64,000 nt of DNA. Source: Callaeas wilsoni (Eukaryota; Chordata; Aves; Passeriformes; Callaeidae). The notes beneath the pieces are model-generated. The model worked only from the letters and a program-made list of their open reading frames with translations, had not been told where the DNA came from and did not search any database. This document shows, one piece after another, positions 1 to 14,089 of the stretch. How positions within the stretch are numbered: the stretch's first letter is position 1; every line of letters starts with the position of its first letter. A program made the translations under genes and the position numbers. The stretch lies in contig VWPU01004989.1 in NCBI GenBank assembly GCA_013398955.1, positions 434,001 through 498,000 of the forward strand, read 5' to 3'.

Positions 1-1680
1 AAAATAAAACTAGACAATTACTAGTCTTCCTTTTACATGAAACTATTCTTGTTACTTCATGGTAGCTTTAGATTTTTTCCTTCAAGTGAGTAAAATTTCA
101 GTCACATTTGCATAGCACATCTGGCACTAAGTTATGACCCTTGCTCCTCTACTTTTGTGGGAAGATTGCTCCAAGGAAGAATGGAAGTTACTATTCAAGA
201 TTATTATTTTGCAACTCAACTCACAAATATGAATATGAGGTATTTAGTGTAGGTACACAAACCTTGCATTAAATGAAGAAAATCTTCTGAATATAATTGT
301 TCATCATGACCACCTTTTCCTAGCCTCAACACTTAAACATTGATGTTCAATTCTGTCACCCATCTGCTCAGTCATTTCAATCTTTTCTTTCCTGAAAGTT
401 GCACAGGTCATGCATCAACACATGTACTGGACATTAACAAAGAGGAAGAAATCATGTTGCCAAGAACTAAACAAAATAAAGTCACAGCCTGTTTCTGTCT
501 TCAGGTTCCTCATCATTGCAGTAGCCACATATAAATTGCAGGGAAAAAAATATCAAAAAGGCTCTATTATATGCTCTCTACAAAGACACTGGCACAGCTG
601 GGTGATACAGTTAAATCCATCTAATGACTAACAGCTACAGGAAGCAAAAGAAGATCCATTGTCTCTTCCCCAGCACTCTTTCATCCCTTGCTTGCATGAA
701 CACTGTCATTTGATAGTGATGATGGTAAGCTAGAGATTTGGACTGCCAGAAAAATTTCCCCTTTTTTTTTGAGGAGAGGGGGTTAGTTTTCTACCAGTTT
801 AGCTCCTACAAGTGGGTACAAAGACCAATGAGAAGCATTTTCGGCCAAACGGAAGAGGAAGGAGCTGGCAGCCACAGATATCTGATTAACTCCTTCTGCA
901 GAAACCAGCTCTTATATCAGCTTACAAGAACTGCAGCTCCGTACTCTTCCATGAAATAAAGGTATCTTATTTTATTCTATTTCAGGTAATTTGGAAGGGG
1001 TCACAGAGACTATTTAAAATCTGCAAATCTTTGTCTGCTTGAGTCTATGCTATAGTTGAAAAACGAAGCATCAGCAATAAATAGAAGAATGGAAATTACA
1101 TTTACCCATGAGACTCAATCCATATTGCATATAATATTTCATAAACTTTAGCCTTTTTGTCATCTTGGGTATGATCAGGAAGTTGTCCCATATGAAATAC
1201 TACAGTAACCGAGTCTTTCAAAATAGGTACATATGCATTTTTTATTTATGTAAAGCATGTCCACATTAATGATTATAATGGAATTATTCTTTTAAATAAT
1301 CATCCATAAGGAAAAATAGACAGTATTTCAGGACATTGTCAACTTACTTCATGCATTTCCCTAAATGATTAGTCACTATTCTATACCACAATATTCAAAC
1401 AAATGTGTGATTGGGTGTTATTGATAAAATAAATAAAATTAATGGTTATAATCCACCATTTTCCCAGAACAGTCTCTAGATCACTGTCCTACCCTTAAAA
1501 GACCAGAGGAAAAAAAGAGGGTTTTCTTGTTCATATAGTTTATTTGCTTTGTTCATACTGATTGACAGGTAAGACAAATGTAGGTTATTTTTCTGCACTT
1601 CAGCAATTTCAGTATGTCATATCAGTCTCAGTGTGTCACTGTAGAGAGGAAGGATACAAACAAACTTGAGAAATCTCCCT

Positions 1681-1700
1681 CACACACACAAAACACACAC
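1681..1700. repeat. (CA)n-like simple repeat
   Basis: Ten bases of CA repeat, two extra A's, then CA again (cacacacacaaaacacacac). A short interrupted dinucleotide run. Confidence 0.8.
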
Positions 1701-2260
1701 TCCTACACAATATTACTGCATTTTTTCAATAGTTTAATAAGTGTTAGTACCTGCCACTTCTAAGCAATCAAAGTCTTATACAACAACAGCCAAGTCAGGA
1801 TTTCCATCTAAACTTTCTCTTTAAATGTCAAAGATATATGAAAACAAATACAATATCCAATCCTTCATTCAATTAATTTTAACATTCTTCAATATTTTCC
1901 GTAATATCCATGTAACAGCTGTTAGGGAAAAACTTGAACTTAGTTTATTTCTACTCTACCAGCAATGGTTCTGATATTACTGCAGTTCTGTCATGTAAGG
2001 ACACAAGCAATGTGAAGCTTTTTGTTAAGGATAAAATCTTTGATTTGACCAGTCATTAGTGAAGTTGGGGATAAAAGCAGCCAAGATTTTGGGAACACAA
2101 GCTTCAGTTTGCTTTTGTGAACACAAAACAAAGCTCCTTTTCAGGTCCATGGGCCAGAGGGAGAACTGGCAGCACTTATATCAGGAAAAGATGCCTAACT
2201 CCCAAAGCAGCACTGGTAGATATATATCAACAGCAAATTTAGTGAACATTACTTTTAAAG

Positions 2261-2288
2261 ATCGAGTTCAAAACCCTTTGAACTCGAT
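2261..2288. repeat. Perfect 12-bp inverted repeat, 4-nt loop
   Basis: The arm atcgagttcaaa (2261-2272) is followed by accc and then its exact reverse complement tttgaactcgat (2277-2288). A 12-bp perfect stem in AT-rich intron is notable; there is no evidence of function. Confidence 0.85.
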
Positions 2289-2514
2289 GTTTTTGCTTTG
2301 ATAGGTGATTTTGGGATCTAAATATCAATGACAGAGTAATTTTTTTTTTTCCAACAAAGATGAAATCTGTATTTGCAACTGAGATATTTATTCTGATTCT
2401 TGAATATGCAGCACCTCTTACAGTGATTGAGCAAATGATGATATATAGTCTAGACATGTGACTATGAAAACTATGGTAAATTAAGATTATTAAATAAAAC
2501 AAAGAGAATTATAT

Positions 2515-2640
2515 TCATAAGGGGTTTTTTAAATTTTATTTTGTACATTTTTTAAATTGGTTTGAAAAATTTATGAGATTTTTTAGAATTGGAATAATTA
2601 GAAAAAACAAGGCTTTTAAAAATTTTTTAAAAACTTACTT
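2515..2640. repeat. AT-rich low-complexity tract
   Basis: Runs of T and A alternate through this stretch (for example ttttttaaattttattttg and aaaaattttttaaaaac), with very few G or C bases. Low-complexity sequence, no gene. Confidence 0.7.
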
Positions 2641-2880
2641 GGTGTTCTTCTTTTTGCTTGTTGGTTTTTTCCCTTGTTTGGCCAGTGAACTGAAAAATCA
2701 ATTACAGACACAGCAGTAATTCCTGTGTCCTCAGTGGTGACAATGAGGCATGACACAGTTGTGATGCATCTCAGGAAAGGCACTCATGTTGCTTTATTTT
2801 CAGATGACACATGGGGTTGTACTATAGTATCAGCAGGACAAAAATGCTAATTTTGTGCTATCCTATTCCACACTATCACA

Positions 2881-2925
2881 AAATCATAGAATGGGTAAGG
2901 TTGGAAGGGACCACAGTGGAGCTCT
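2881..2925 (-). mobile_element. CR1 LINE 3' end, minus strand
   Basis: The plus strand reads aatcatagaatgggtaaggt followed by tggaagggaccacagtgg, the reverse complement of the conserved CR1 3' terminus. Only about 45 bases are recognisable. A plus-oriented CR1 piece follows within 60 bases, so the two may be one 5'-inverted insertion. Confidence 0.8.
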
Positions 2926-2982
2926 GCCCTTTTGACAACCTCACTTCAAATACTTATATACATTGTACATATACAAGCTGTC

Positions 2983-3232
2983 AGGAGCCAGCAGTGGTTC
3001 CTTGCGGCCAAGAAGGCCAGTGGTATCCTGGGGTGCATTGCCAGGTCGAGGCAGGTGATCCTGCCCCTCTACTCTGCCCCAGTGAGGCACATCTGGAGTC
3101 CTGGGCTCCTCAGTGCAAGAGCTCCTGGAGTGGGTCATACAAGGATGATTAAGGGACTCTCCTACAAGGAAAAGCTGAAGGAGCTGGGCCTGTTCAGCCT
3201 TGAGAAGAGGCAACTGAGAGGCAACCCTGAAC
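2983..3232 (+). mobile_element. CR1 LINE ORF2 C-terminal fragment, plus strand
   Basis: Translation shows the CR1 ORF2 C-terminal region: AAKKASGILGCI, then VILPLYSAPVRH, then LSYKEKLKELGLFSLEKRQL, matching the usual kA.GIL.ci...vivPLYSAlVRphLEY...LGLFSLEKRrLRGd pattern. The part after VRH is disrupted by small indels and stops. It is a dead fragment, of opposite orientation to the CR1 tail at 2881-2925. The open frame of 113 codons that crosses both pieces is an accident of the junction. Confidence 0.88.
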
Positions 3233-5816
3233 AGAGTATATATTATATATTCTCATACAATTATTTCTGAAAACCCTACAAACACACCTTATTGACAGGT
3301 CCTATTTACTGCATTCACATTCCCATGCTTTGTACCTCAGCTACAGCTATTAAAATTCACTTATTCACTTTGGGCACTGAAAAGTTCAGATAGAGTATGC
3401 TCTACTTATACCAGTAGAGAATAAATTTAGGTCAAAAGTACATCATTGTTTTTCATTTCTCTTTTACTCTGATGTCTCTTGAATCTTGGGATATGTTCTC
3501 AGGTGAATTGCTAAAAAAAACATAGCTGATTGCTTGGAATATTTTCAGTGCCACTTGTAGGCAACACACATACAGAAAATACTGCCAACTGCAGGTCCTC
3601 CCATGCTTCTTGGATTCAACATGATGTTTTCTCTCCTGAGAGGATCATTTTAAAATAACAAGAGTCATTCTTGATAAGTGTTTATTCTGCAGATGCTAGC
3701 CCAGCTCCTCTACCCCTCAATTAACCCAGTTAGTCCACTTGGGTGAAGGATGATGAGAAGAGTTCATATGACAACACTATGCACACAGCACCTCCAGTAG
3801 CCTTTAAAACCTGAACTAATGAATGGTTTTCCACAGTCACATTGCCAAGCATAATCTTCTGCACGGTGCCAAAGAAAAATCTCATCCATCAGTTTGTCTG
3901 CCAGCCGTCATTTACAGCCATCTGTATGGGAAGACATTCTCCCTTCTGGAAAAAAATCAAGGAAAACTACAATATAGGCATTCCCCTGAGAAGAGCTCAC
4001 TAATGAATCTGTGAGATCTAGCCTCAGATATTCCCATAGCAAAATCTATGTACTGAAATGGACTGCTGAATTATCTCCACGAAGAGAGGAAAAGACTTAC
4101 TGGAATAAAGTAGCAAGCTGGCATAGTCCCAGCTGTTCTCACAAACAAAAACTACAGATGGAGCACTTCACGTAGGATCTTGGACCCGGAGAGCCTGCAG
4201 TCATCTCCTGGCCTTACTGAGGCTAATTGTATTCAATCAGTCCTCTGGCAGGAGTGAGCCAGTCTTACTCAAATAAGCTTACCTCCTCTCTCTCAGTAAA
4301 GTCAGCGCATTTTTATCGCAATGGCTACAAATTATGACTCCATACCAAACTTTTAGCCAAAGAAATAGGAACTCAAAACACAATTGATTTTCAGGTAGCC
4401 TGAAGGATAATTTCCTCTTCTTCATGTGACCCTACTCAGCCTACAGTGCTGCCCTCCCTAGGTCCAACTTTTTAATTTTGAAATCAGGTAATCTCTAGGT
4501 TCACAACACCACAGAGCATTCAGAGACAAGATCACAAGCAGTAATCATTTTGGGGGTTTACAGCTCTTTATATGTCCGCTCACTGGAAGAGGAGCAGAAG
4601 AAGTTTCTGCACGTTACCCCAGTCCTCAGCTCAAGCTGGGTTCCCTGACTGCAGCCTGCCTGACAGGTCTTACCCCCCTCCCACTGCAGGTGCCCAGAGA
4701 GGAGCTGCTCCACCACAGCCACCCCGTTTGCCAGGCAGTGGAGTGGATGAGAGAATGATGACAGCAGCAAAGGCTGCGTGTTTCCTTATAGGACAGAAAT
4801 GAAGCCACTTTGCCTTTTGTAGATGAGATGCTTCCCACATTTCTTCTCTAGCAGCTGTGGGCTGACACAACCCATGAGAAAGTTTGTGTAGAACTGGTAG
4901 AAAAACACTCAGGGCGAGGTGCAGTTTATAAATACTACAAGTCAAAATCTCCAGTATCTCTGAGGTTGTTATCAAACATGTTAAGCAAACGATACATTAA
5001 AGTGTGCAGACATTTTGCAAATTACCAGGCTGATGCTTGAGATTACTAATTATATGATTTCACAGAGAAAAAAGACTAATCCAGCTTTCAGGCACTCAAA
5101 AGAACATTTGGCACAAAGACTTTTTATTCTCCCATACTCTCTCTTTGGGCCTTCTGCCAAATATCTCGACTCAGCAAGAAGCGGTAGCACATCTCAGTGC
5201 AGCCTTCAGCCTTTGGCAGAATACAAAAACCCCCACATTTTCTCCTCAGCCTCAGAGTGCCAGAAACCTATAGTTTACACAGTTAAAGGGAATATATTTC
5301 CTGTTTCGCTAGATGACTCTCATTATTGATTTTCTTTTCCTTCTAGCTGAACCAAATGGTCACATCGTATAGATGACAAATTAACATGTTCTCAGAGATG
5401 TGTCAGGAAAATAAAAAAAAGAAAAGAAGGAAAAAAAAGAATGTTTTTACCTCCTTGTATTTGCATGACCCTCTGGCACAACACCTTCACCCTAAGTAGT
5501 GCCTTAAGAAAAATACTGTGTATGGAAGTCTCTATGGGATAGGATTAGTGCAAGAAGGTGGAGAGGTATATTCAGCAGTGCTTTTGAACTGCCTGCTTGC
5601 AGCCTTTTCTCATCCTTATTAAAAAGTATCTCAAGCACTCAGAGGTGCCTCTATGGAGACAGCAGTCAAAGCCCAGGGAAGGGCAATCGTGATTTCCCTA
5701 AAGAAAGGTGCAGCTGTGTCCGTGTTGTAGTTCCCTTGCAACATACCTCTAACTGCTTATGTCTGATCTTGCTTCTGCAATTAGGATATTCATTTATTAT
5801 GGTCCAGAAACTAATT
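3233..5816. other. Intronic sequence without recognisable gene
   Basis: I see no exon, RNA gene or interspersed repeat. A moderately GC-rich patch around 4600-4800 gives short overlapping open frames on both strands; none resembles a known protein. Confidence 0.6.
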
Positions 5817-6119
5817 TCACAGAAGAATGGCCTGGGTTGGAAGGGACCTTAAAGATCATTTAGTTCCAACCTCTCTGCTAAGGACAGAGATACCTTCCAC
5901 TAGACCAGGTTGCTCAGAGCTCCATCCAAACTGGCCTTAAACACTTCCAGGGATGGGGCATCCATCCACCTTCTCTGGGCATCCTGTTCCAGTGCCTCAT
6001 CACCCTCACAGCAGAGAATATTTTCCTAATATCTAATCTAAATCTACTCTCAGTTTGAAGCTATTCGGCCTTGTCACTGCATCCTCATGTAAAAAGACCC
6101 TCTCCACTTTTCTTGTAGG
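5817..6119 (-). mobile_element. CR1 LINE 3' region, minus strand
   Basis: The block starts with the CR1 terminus in reverse complement (agaagaatggcctgggttgg, then aagggaccttaaagatcat). It continues through the usual reversed CR1 3' region: tccaacctctctgctaagg, gttgctcagagctccatcc, catccaccttctctgggcat, atcaccctcacagcagagaa. It stops near tcttgtagg. About 300 bp, truncated at the element's 5' side as most CR1 copies are. Confidence 0.95.
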
Positions 6120-9100
6120 TAAAAGACCTCAGTTATAAAGTGGTCAATTCATATTTAAGCACCCAAGTGTCACCAAGAATTCCATTATCAAAGTATTCAT
6201 GTTTTATTTCACTTTTCTTTTTAAAAAATTATGCTTAGCACCCCTTATTCAGCCTCTGCTCAGATTTTTCAAGCTTTGAAAAGCAACAGTCCCTCAAATT
6301 TATGCCGCAAATCTAATAAATCCCACCAAATAAAGAAGAGTAAAGAGAAAGCCATGACTTCCAAACTAAGCAGCACAATTTTTTTTCCTGAAGGCAAACA
6401 GGAACAACACTTGTTTAATATCTGGTTTGAAGAACTATTAAACTGATAAAACCCACTATTACAGAAGGACTCTGGGATTTTTGTGATGACCCAACAGAAA
6501 CCTGTCAGTGAAGTCAAGGTAAAGTTCTGAAAATTCTGCCAATGTCAAGATTCTCATTGTGCAAAATCTTTCCAAAGACAATAATCAGAATACTGAGTCA
6601 CTTACTATCCCTCTTCTATACAGAAAGATATTTATGTACAGCTGTGCACTCACTCACCTAGGAAGTATATTTAAATGAAAACATACCATAAGATACTGAA
6701 AATACCTTTGAACACTTATATGTGCATATACATTCATCACATATTTATGTGATGACATTTAACATAATATCTATAAAAAGCATTTAATTTTTGAAATTCT
6801 ACCTTTTAAGAGTGCTGCAAGATTGCAAGCTTGCTTGCTTGATCATTGTCTGATTGGCTCATTTTATTTTACACGTAAAGTTTTAGATGGGGTGTTAAAT
6901 TTTTTTGGTTTGGGGTTTGGTTTTGTTTTTCTTCACCTTATATATTTTCATGACTGGATCAAATGTACTAATTTAATTCTCTAATGTCTTTTTTTATAAT
7001 ATATTGCATTCCATTTTTCATCTCTGTAATGCATTTTTACTTAATCCGTTAGTTAAAGCAAATTATCAAATATACTTTGAAATATTCCTCCCATAAACCA
7101 TAAGCACATGGATACACACTCACCTTCCTGAAAACTATGTAACTGCTTTTTTGGTTGTTTGTTTGTCCTTTTTTACACCCCTGCCTTCTAGGACTTCCCC
7201 ATGGTCCATCAGACTCCTCCATATGTGTTCAGAGAAACTCCATAGGATGTCCCAGCACACAGTTCACTGTCTGAAGGAAAGATCTTAATTTTAAGTTTCA
7301 GCTTGCTTCTTTAGAGCCCCAGGCAAGCTCTTTGAAGTGCAGAGTCAGGAGGGAAACTTAACTCAGGCCTTTAGAAAAAAACTGCTAACAAGGCACATGT
7401 CTAGTACTGTGAAATGCCTTCTTTTGGAGTGATCTCCCCTGCTACAACCCTCCCTCTACATTATTGATTCCATATAAATAGCAAGTCTCTGAGCCATGGG
7501 TATGATGAATCAATAAGGATCTAGACAGAGTCTATGAATTGAAACTGGATGGCCTGGGAAGAGGCTGGCTATTCTTCAAGACAGAGGAAAACAAAGCACA
7601 TTCCAACAAGCCAAGTAAAAGAGGAGAAACTGCCAGGAGAGCCATTCAGAGCAGTGCAATGAAGAATATTTTTGCCCAAAGATTCCCAGTAGATAATCCT
7701 TTTGGATATGTCTTCTTGCTGAAAAGGCACCTTTTAAGATGTTCCTAGCAGACTCCCTGGCATTTGTTTCTGAAGGAACTCTGGTTAACAGAAGCTGTTG
7801 ATAGGAACCATGCAGTCGTCAGATAACAAAAGCAGCTGAAGTAATTCACACCTTGGGAAAAACCTATTCAAAACAACAATATGGACAAAATATTTCATAA
7901 TTATTCGGGGATGTTTTCAGACAATGAAGACTTGGGTTCATGTTTGGCATCTTAATCCTGTATCTTTATGGAAGTTCATACATTGCACATAGGGATGTAA
8001 GAGGCCACATCAGGCCAGCTCAGGATCCTTCTTCCTTATTGCCTATCCACAAAATAAGCCAGGCACCTTGTGGAGCTAGACCACTGCTGGGACACAAGCA
8101 CAGAGCACAGCAGAGCTTGCTGGGCAGCTCTTGGACATGAGTTTTACGGGACTGTAGAAAGCACACCTAGAGCAAAATAAAAGCGAATTATTAGTAAACT
8201 AATTTTCTATTACCCCAGAGAAGTCAAGCCTCCTGCACTGAATATGAGACTCACAGACCAGCCAAGCAACTGTGCCTCCTGCCATGGAGCAGAGGGAAGC
8301 CTATGGTGCTGTGCTGTTGCTGCTGAAAGCGCTGGCGAAGGGGCCGCAGCTCAAGGCAAGCTTCCAAACACGCCCAGCTCCCACAGCTCCTCCTCTGCCA
8401 TGTTACCCAACACCCAGATCCATCATTCTCCCACAGGAGCCAGAGCAATGCTTCTGCAGGTGCCAGGAATGAGGCACTGTCCAAGATGTTATGTCAGTGC
8501 CAGAGACTGGTCGTGTCAGAGACTTGCCATGCCAAAGGGAGAGTCCAAAGAGGCATCCACAGCTCTCACATATTTCTCACCATTGTGAAAGGGCAAAGGG
8601 GGAAAAGGAGAGTGGTTGGCTCTCTGGGACATATGAAATCTTAAAGAAAAAGAAAAATTTATTGCTTGAATTTTAATGCAACTGTTGCCAATAGGAACTT
8701 GCAAGGAAGACAAATAGGCAAATGACCTACGACACATAAAATTATAGCATCCGCTACTGGCTGCATACATTTTTATGGCTGCATATTCTTTGATCTTTTT
8801 GCTACTTTAATGTAGGATTTTTCTCACAGAGGTCAACATTAGAACCTCCAAACCTCAGACCTCACATTGCACTGAAGTGTGGTTTTTGGTTAAATAACTG
8901 AGAGATTGGGCAGCAGTTGTTATCTGTAGGCTATTTTGACTCTTTCAAAGTCCCAAGTGCAAAGCTGAATGCCACATACAATACATCGTAGTGCAGTGTA
9001 TTTGTCTGCTAGTGTCTAACAATGTGTCAAAAATGACAGAAGACTATTTATAAATATCCATAGGGCTGTGCCTCCTTCCAAGGTTAGATGAAATTGTAAT

Positions 9101-12100
9101 GGGGAAATGACTGACTACCCACAATTCCTTACAAATAACTACACTGCCTCACAAATATTTTTACTGCTTTAGTTCTAAAATGCACACCAGAAAAAATACA
9201 TGAGTGTTAAATAACTGTCCAGGTCCACGGCACAGATATGCTGTGAAGGGAGTCAAGTGTCATCTTCTTTAGCCTGTGGAAGACTGTCACAAAACCCAAA
9301 AAAAATTGCCTTCCCCTTCAATTCACCACCTTAAAAGCTGAACAGCAAGGGGATACACTAGAGGATTTGACAAAATGCCATTCATGAGACACCTTGTCTG
9401 ATCATATACACAAATCTAGCAGGAGTTTTATCTTCACAGGGCTCACAAGTCAGGGAAATCTTCAGAATAATCCTAACACATATCCTTCAGGTGCAGCTGT
9501 AGTTAGCAGATCATTGCAAAACAAAATAAAAAGATGAGGAAATCAGAAACTGAAGATGCAGCAGAAGCCAGCATTTCCCAACTTCAGTGGCACAGCCTTG
9601 CTTTAACACCTAATTCTTTACATGGAAGTGGTGCTTTGTCTAGGAATTTTATGTTGACTGGGAACCTATAACTTCTAAGGAACTAGACCCACAATACAAA
9701 AGTAAACATGGGTACTGTGAATCTCCTTTTATTTCACACAACCACTCTGATATTTGTTTTGCTCTTCACTTAGATTTTTACTTTAATGAACATGCTGCAT
9801 AACACAGATATAATCTGATTATTTCTGATCCTCTGCCTCATCTCTCCGAGGGAGTCACATGTTCATCCACCTTTCCTTTCTCATACAGTTGTTTCTAGAG
9901 TCTAGCAACACACGTATTGCTATTACCTGAATACATTGTCATCTGATAGAACAGACACCAAATTTCAGCAGTTCATGCATGATTCAGAGCCCCAAAAGCA
10001 GTGCACAGCAGTGTCCAAGCCTGGAAAGACTTACTGGAGTTTTGTCCTTGATTATTTTTTCTCAAGTGTTATACATATGCATACCGGCATACACACATAT
10101 ACAATCAAGGACATACAAGCGTCTCCAGGTAGAAGCATCCAATATTTTAACACAGTAATGCATCTTGACATTTTTATTCCCTTCCTGAATCTTTATAGCA
10201 TCATTTGCTATGTTATTATTACAATAATGAGAGTGGGGTTTCAACCATTATCTACAAAACCAAAGACACATCACAATACACTGGATGCCTGCAGTGCCCA
10301 ATCGAACCTGAACATCTGTCTTGGGGTGTACAATCAATGCAGCTAGAGAAAGAAGCACGTCCCAAATTTTAAGTGTGCAAAATTGGATCCCTCCTTAAGG
10401 GAAACAGCTACATCAGGAGGGATATTACTTGAACTCTGGTTACTCATTTCATCTGTGAGACTGCACTCATTGGAATCTGACATTGCCACAATACCAAAAC
10501 AGGCCTAACAGAGGTCAGTGCTCTGTAATGACCATGTCTGCTCTAAGAATCATAATATATATGTATAACTAAACCAAGCTAAAATATATCCACTGATTTA
10601 TGGACCTCTGTAAAGTTGAATTTTAAGATCTACGACATTTGCCAGGACCCAGCAGAAAAGTCACTTGCAGGTCCAAACAGAACACTTGAGTCAGAGGAAG
10701 AAACACGCTCCCCTAGTTTTTATTTCAGGAGCTTTTAAAACTTTACTAGTTATGGTAGTAGCATATCTAGACTGATTTTCAAAGTTCTCTTTAAACAGCG
10801 AAGTTTCTCCTTCAAAGAAAAAAAAAAAGAGAGAAACTTAGAGGACTCAGACATCCTGGATTTAAAATACATCACCGATTTATTTCTTCATTGTATTAAT
10901 AAAGAGACACAAAACCAGTCTGGAGCTTTTAAATCCCACTATATAGCTGTAGAGTAACATTTCCACATTTTTCTCCAGGTTGCCTGTAAGAAGAGAAATC
11001 TCATTTTCCCATCTATCTTCTCTTTAATTATTCACATTTGCTATGCATAAACCTAGGAGACTTTTCCATAAAATACACAAAGTAAAAAATAAATGTCAAA
11101 AACCCATAAAAACTTCATTAAAAACTATTGAAATTGTTACCCCCTAATGATCATTGTTATGAAAAACAGAGTGATATTTTGTAGTTTAACACCCCTCTCC
11201 TACAATGACTCTATCAGGATAAGCCATAATTTGGCATTTTCCTACATGTTTAGTGTGGGTCATAATGCTGCTTAAGTGTAGACTGTTGTATTCCTAGCAC
11301 CCAACAGAAAAGCAAATTAGTTTATAATCACTCCTACAGATCTGTTCTAAAGATAGATTTTTAGGAGAGCTTTTCTGGCAGCCAAAAATAGTCTGATTAG
11401 AGGGACCTTTTACTTTTTTTTTTTTCCCCCATACACCATTATTTAGTAAGGCAGTTTTAAATGGGAGCTCTTCACAAGATTTATTGTATATCTAGGTTAA
11501 AAAGGTTCATTAGGTTAATTCATATTTGAAAATAGAAACAAGAACTGGAGTTGAGAAATATATTTCCTTCAGCAAAATCATTATTTTTAAAAATACTTTC
11601 AGCACTTACTGTCAATAGTGTCCAACAGACTAGCATTGTTTATTTCAGAAAGATGAAAAAATAATGAGGCTAAAATATTGCCTCATGATGAAATAAACCA
11701 CATGTACTGCAAAAATAAGAGAATTATTTCCATATGCCATTCAGAGCATTTTAATTTAGTTTTGGTCTCACTTTCAGAAAAAAATATCAAAAACTTAAGT
11801 TCTAAAGGCCTTTAACACAAACAAAAGTTGTTTATATCCAATCAGTGAAGGTCTTAGTCGAAACTAATTAAAATATTTTTGTGCTTTGCTATTTCCAAAA
11901 ATAGTTGACTAATTGTGAACATTTTTGGAATGGAATTGGAACTTACTTCTATATCTATCACTAGCATGTTCTAGAGTGTGGCATTTTTATAGGCAACAAT
12001 ATGCAGTACTCCTTATAGTTCATTTTTTGAGCTTTTTTAAAAGAAAAATTTCAATTACATCAGTTTTAAAATTCTTTCTTTTTCTCTAGCTCTTAGAGAA

Positions 12101-14089
12101 AAGTACTGCACAATTTACTTTACTGCACACTTGTGAAGTAGACTATACCTACCCCCCCTCTGGTGGCTATGCTCTTTTCTTCACTCATGTTCCCCTTTAC
12201 AAGCTCTTTTTCAGAGTAAACCCAGGAAAATCTAATGACAGTGATGTTGTGACAGAGGAAGGGTGGAAAATATGTTCTGTCCATAAATCTCTTTGCTGAA
12301 AATGCATCTTGCAATTTGCAGTGCAAAAACTGAATAGTCAAGAAAGTCATGAGATAAGACCAGTGAGCTTTGTGCAATGGGGCTCCGCCTAATTCCCCAC
12401 CTTTTAGCTGTTTGTATCCAACCCCTAATATTAGGTAGAGGGTCTGAGTGCACTTCATTCCTGCTATCCCCCAGGAGACATTTCCAGGAGTGGTGATCAT
12501 CTAAACTATACTATGAACAGGAGTGGCCTATGGAGGATGAAAGGTTAATTCTTTTCTCAGATGTTTCCAGGGCACGACCTCTGCAGGATGCTCTTTGTCT
12601 TCTGCCACACAGCTTTCTAGCATACCATGTGCTGTTACAATGAAGGAGAAAATATGGACCATTTACTTTTCATAATTGAGATTTTTTGGATTTTCACAGG
12701 TTTTTAAAACATAAACATAGATGTAGGAAACAGTATTTTAACTCTCCTAAGACAAATTTTTAACCAAAACTAGCAAGAAAAAAAGAGATTTACACAGCCT
12801 TCATATGCACAGTGTGCAGCACTGTAACAAGATGGCACAAAATTACTCTTCCTCCTTCCTTATTTAAACTTTTATCTTCTCTCAGATATAGTCATATTTG
12901 CTCGTAATATCTCTGGCAGATGTTCTGGGGTGAATGAGGCAATTAAGAATCCAAAATTCCCATTTCTTCCAGATGCTTCTTTTCTCAATATTCACTCACT
13001 GGAAATATATTTACTTTCCACTCTGCAGTGTGTAGCAGTTAGCACACCTTCTGGGTTCCATTTCACAAAATTTCCACAGTTAATCTGACACATGCCAATG
13101 TATCTTAGATGAAAGTTTAGCACCAGTAATATTTTTTTTCTATCACTAGCATATTTACATAACAGAATAAAATTGAGCAAAGTTTTAAATAAGTATTTTA
13201 CTTTAGAAATATCTTGATTTTGTTTCTCATGAGTACAATACTGTCTGCTATATGTCTGGTTTTTAAAGCTGAACTTTGGTTTTCCTCAGTCTTTCAGCTC
13301 ATTGGAGGAATCTAATGATGGTTTTGGTCTTTTCTACGATCAGTTCTATCCACTGAGATTGAACCATAGGCTGAAGTGGTTTGTCCTTACTCCCCACTCA
13401 TCAGACACATACATAGCCTTGGGTTCAAAACCTGGATCCAGAACAATTCTGACCTTCTCAGTAATCCAGACAGTTCTCTTCTCATACACAGCTCTGGAGC
13501 ATAAACTCAGCTGAAGCAGTTCTAATAACTTGCACCTAAAAATATAATGGCACAGTACACCCAAGATTTGTGTTGGTCTTAACAGAATGCTTTTATTGTG
13601 CATATCCTTTCTGCAGCTCTGCATTCACCCAAAATAACCCACACATTCAGATTTATACTTCAGTCATTCAAGGGCACCTGATATTGAAGCCAGAAATATT
13701 TTGCAAAAAGAATTCTAAGTCTACTGCATTTACTTGAGAACAATTTGAGTACAAGAGTTATACAAATCTATGGGGAAAAAAGAACAAGACAGACTTGGCA
13801 GCTCCTGCCTCAGCCTCCTCGTCATTACAGACAGAATTCTTGCTCAGCCTGGTAAAAAAGAGCTGCACAAGGCAGACTGCTCTTTTATGATTTTCCTGCT
13901 TTCTGTCATCTGAACCCCCAAGCCAGCCTCCATCCTCAGGTAAGTATGACATAGCATTGCTCCCATCTAAGTAGAGAAGTGGGTTTTTCTTGGCCATAGT
14001 TAAATGGTATTTTCACACTCCCAAAGGGAAGGTCAAAATTTCACTACTGTATTTTTGCAAATTTAAGAGTTCTTCCAGACTTCCTCTGC
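6120..14089. other. Intronic sequence without recognisable gene
   Basis: Nearly 8 kb of AT-rich sequence with no recognisable exon, RNA gene or interspersed repeat. Notable only are a 9-bp perfect inverted repeat at 6735-6754 and a GC-richer patch at about 8240-8480. Short open frames throughout look random. Confidence 0.6.
6735..6754. repeat. Perfect 9-bp inverted repeat, 2-nt spacer
   Basis: catcacata is followed by tt and then tatgtgatg, its exact reverse complement. Short, and likely to be chance in AT-rich DNA. Confidence 0.75.

Larger units (their letters stand above)
1..2880. other. Intronic sequence without recognisable gene
   Basis: AT-rich unique-looking sequence. I see only a short CA-rich run near 1681-1700, a perfect hairpin at 2261-2288, and a very AT-rich stretch at about 2515-2640. 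Short open frames here show no domain or codon pattern. Confidence 0.7.

Noticed and set aside
2811..3152. 113-codon frame that could be taken for a small protein
   Set aside because: It runs across two CR1 fragments of opposite orientation, in a frame that is not the ORF2 frame for most of its length.
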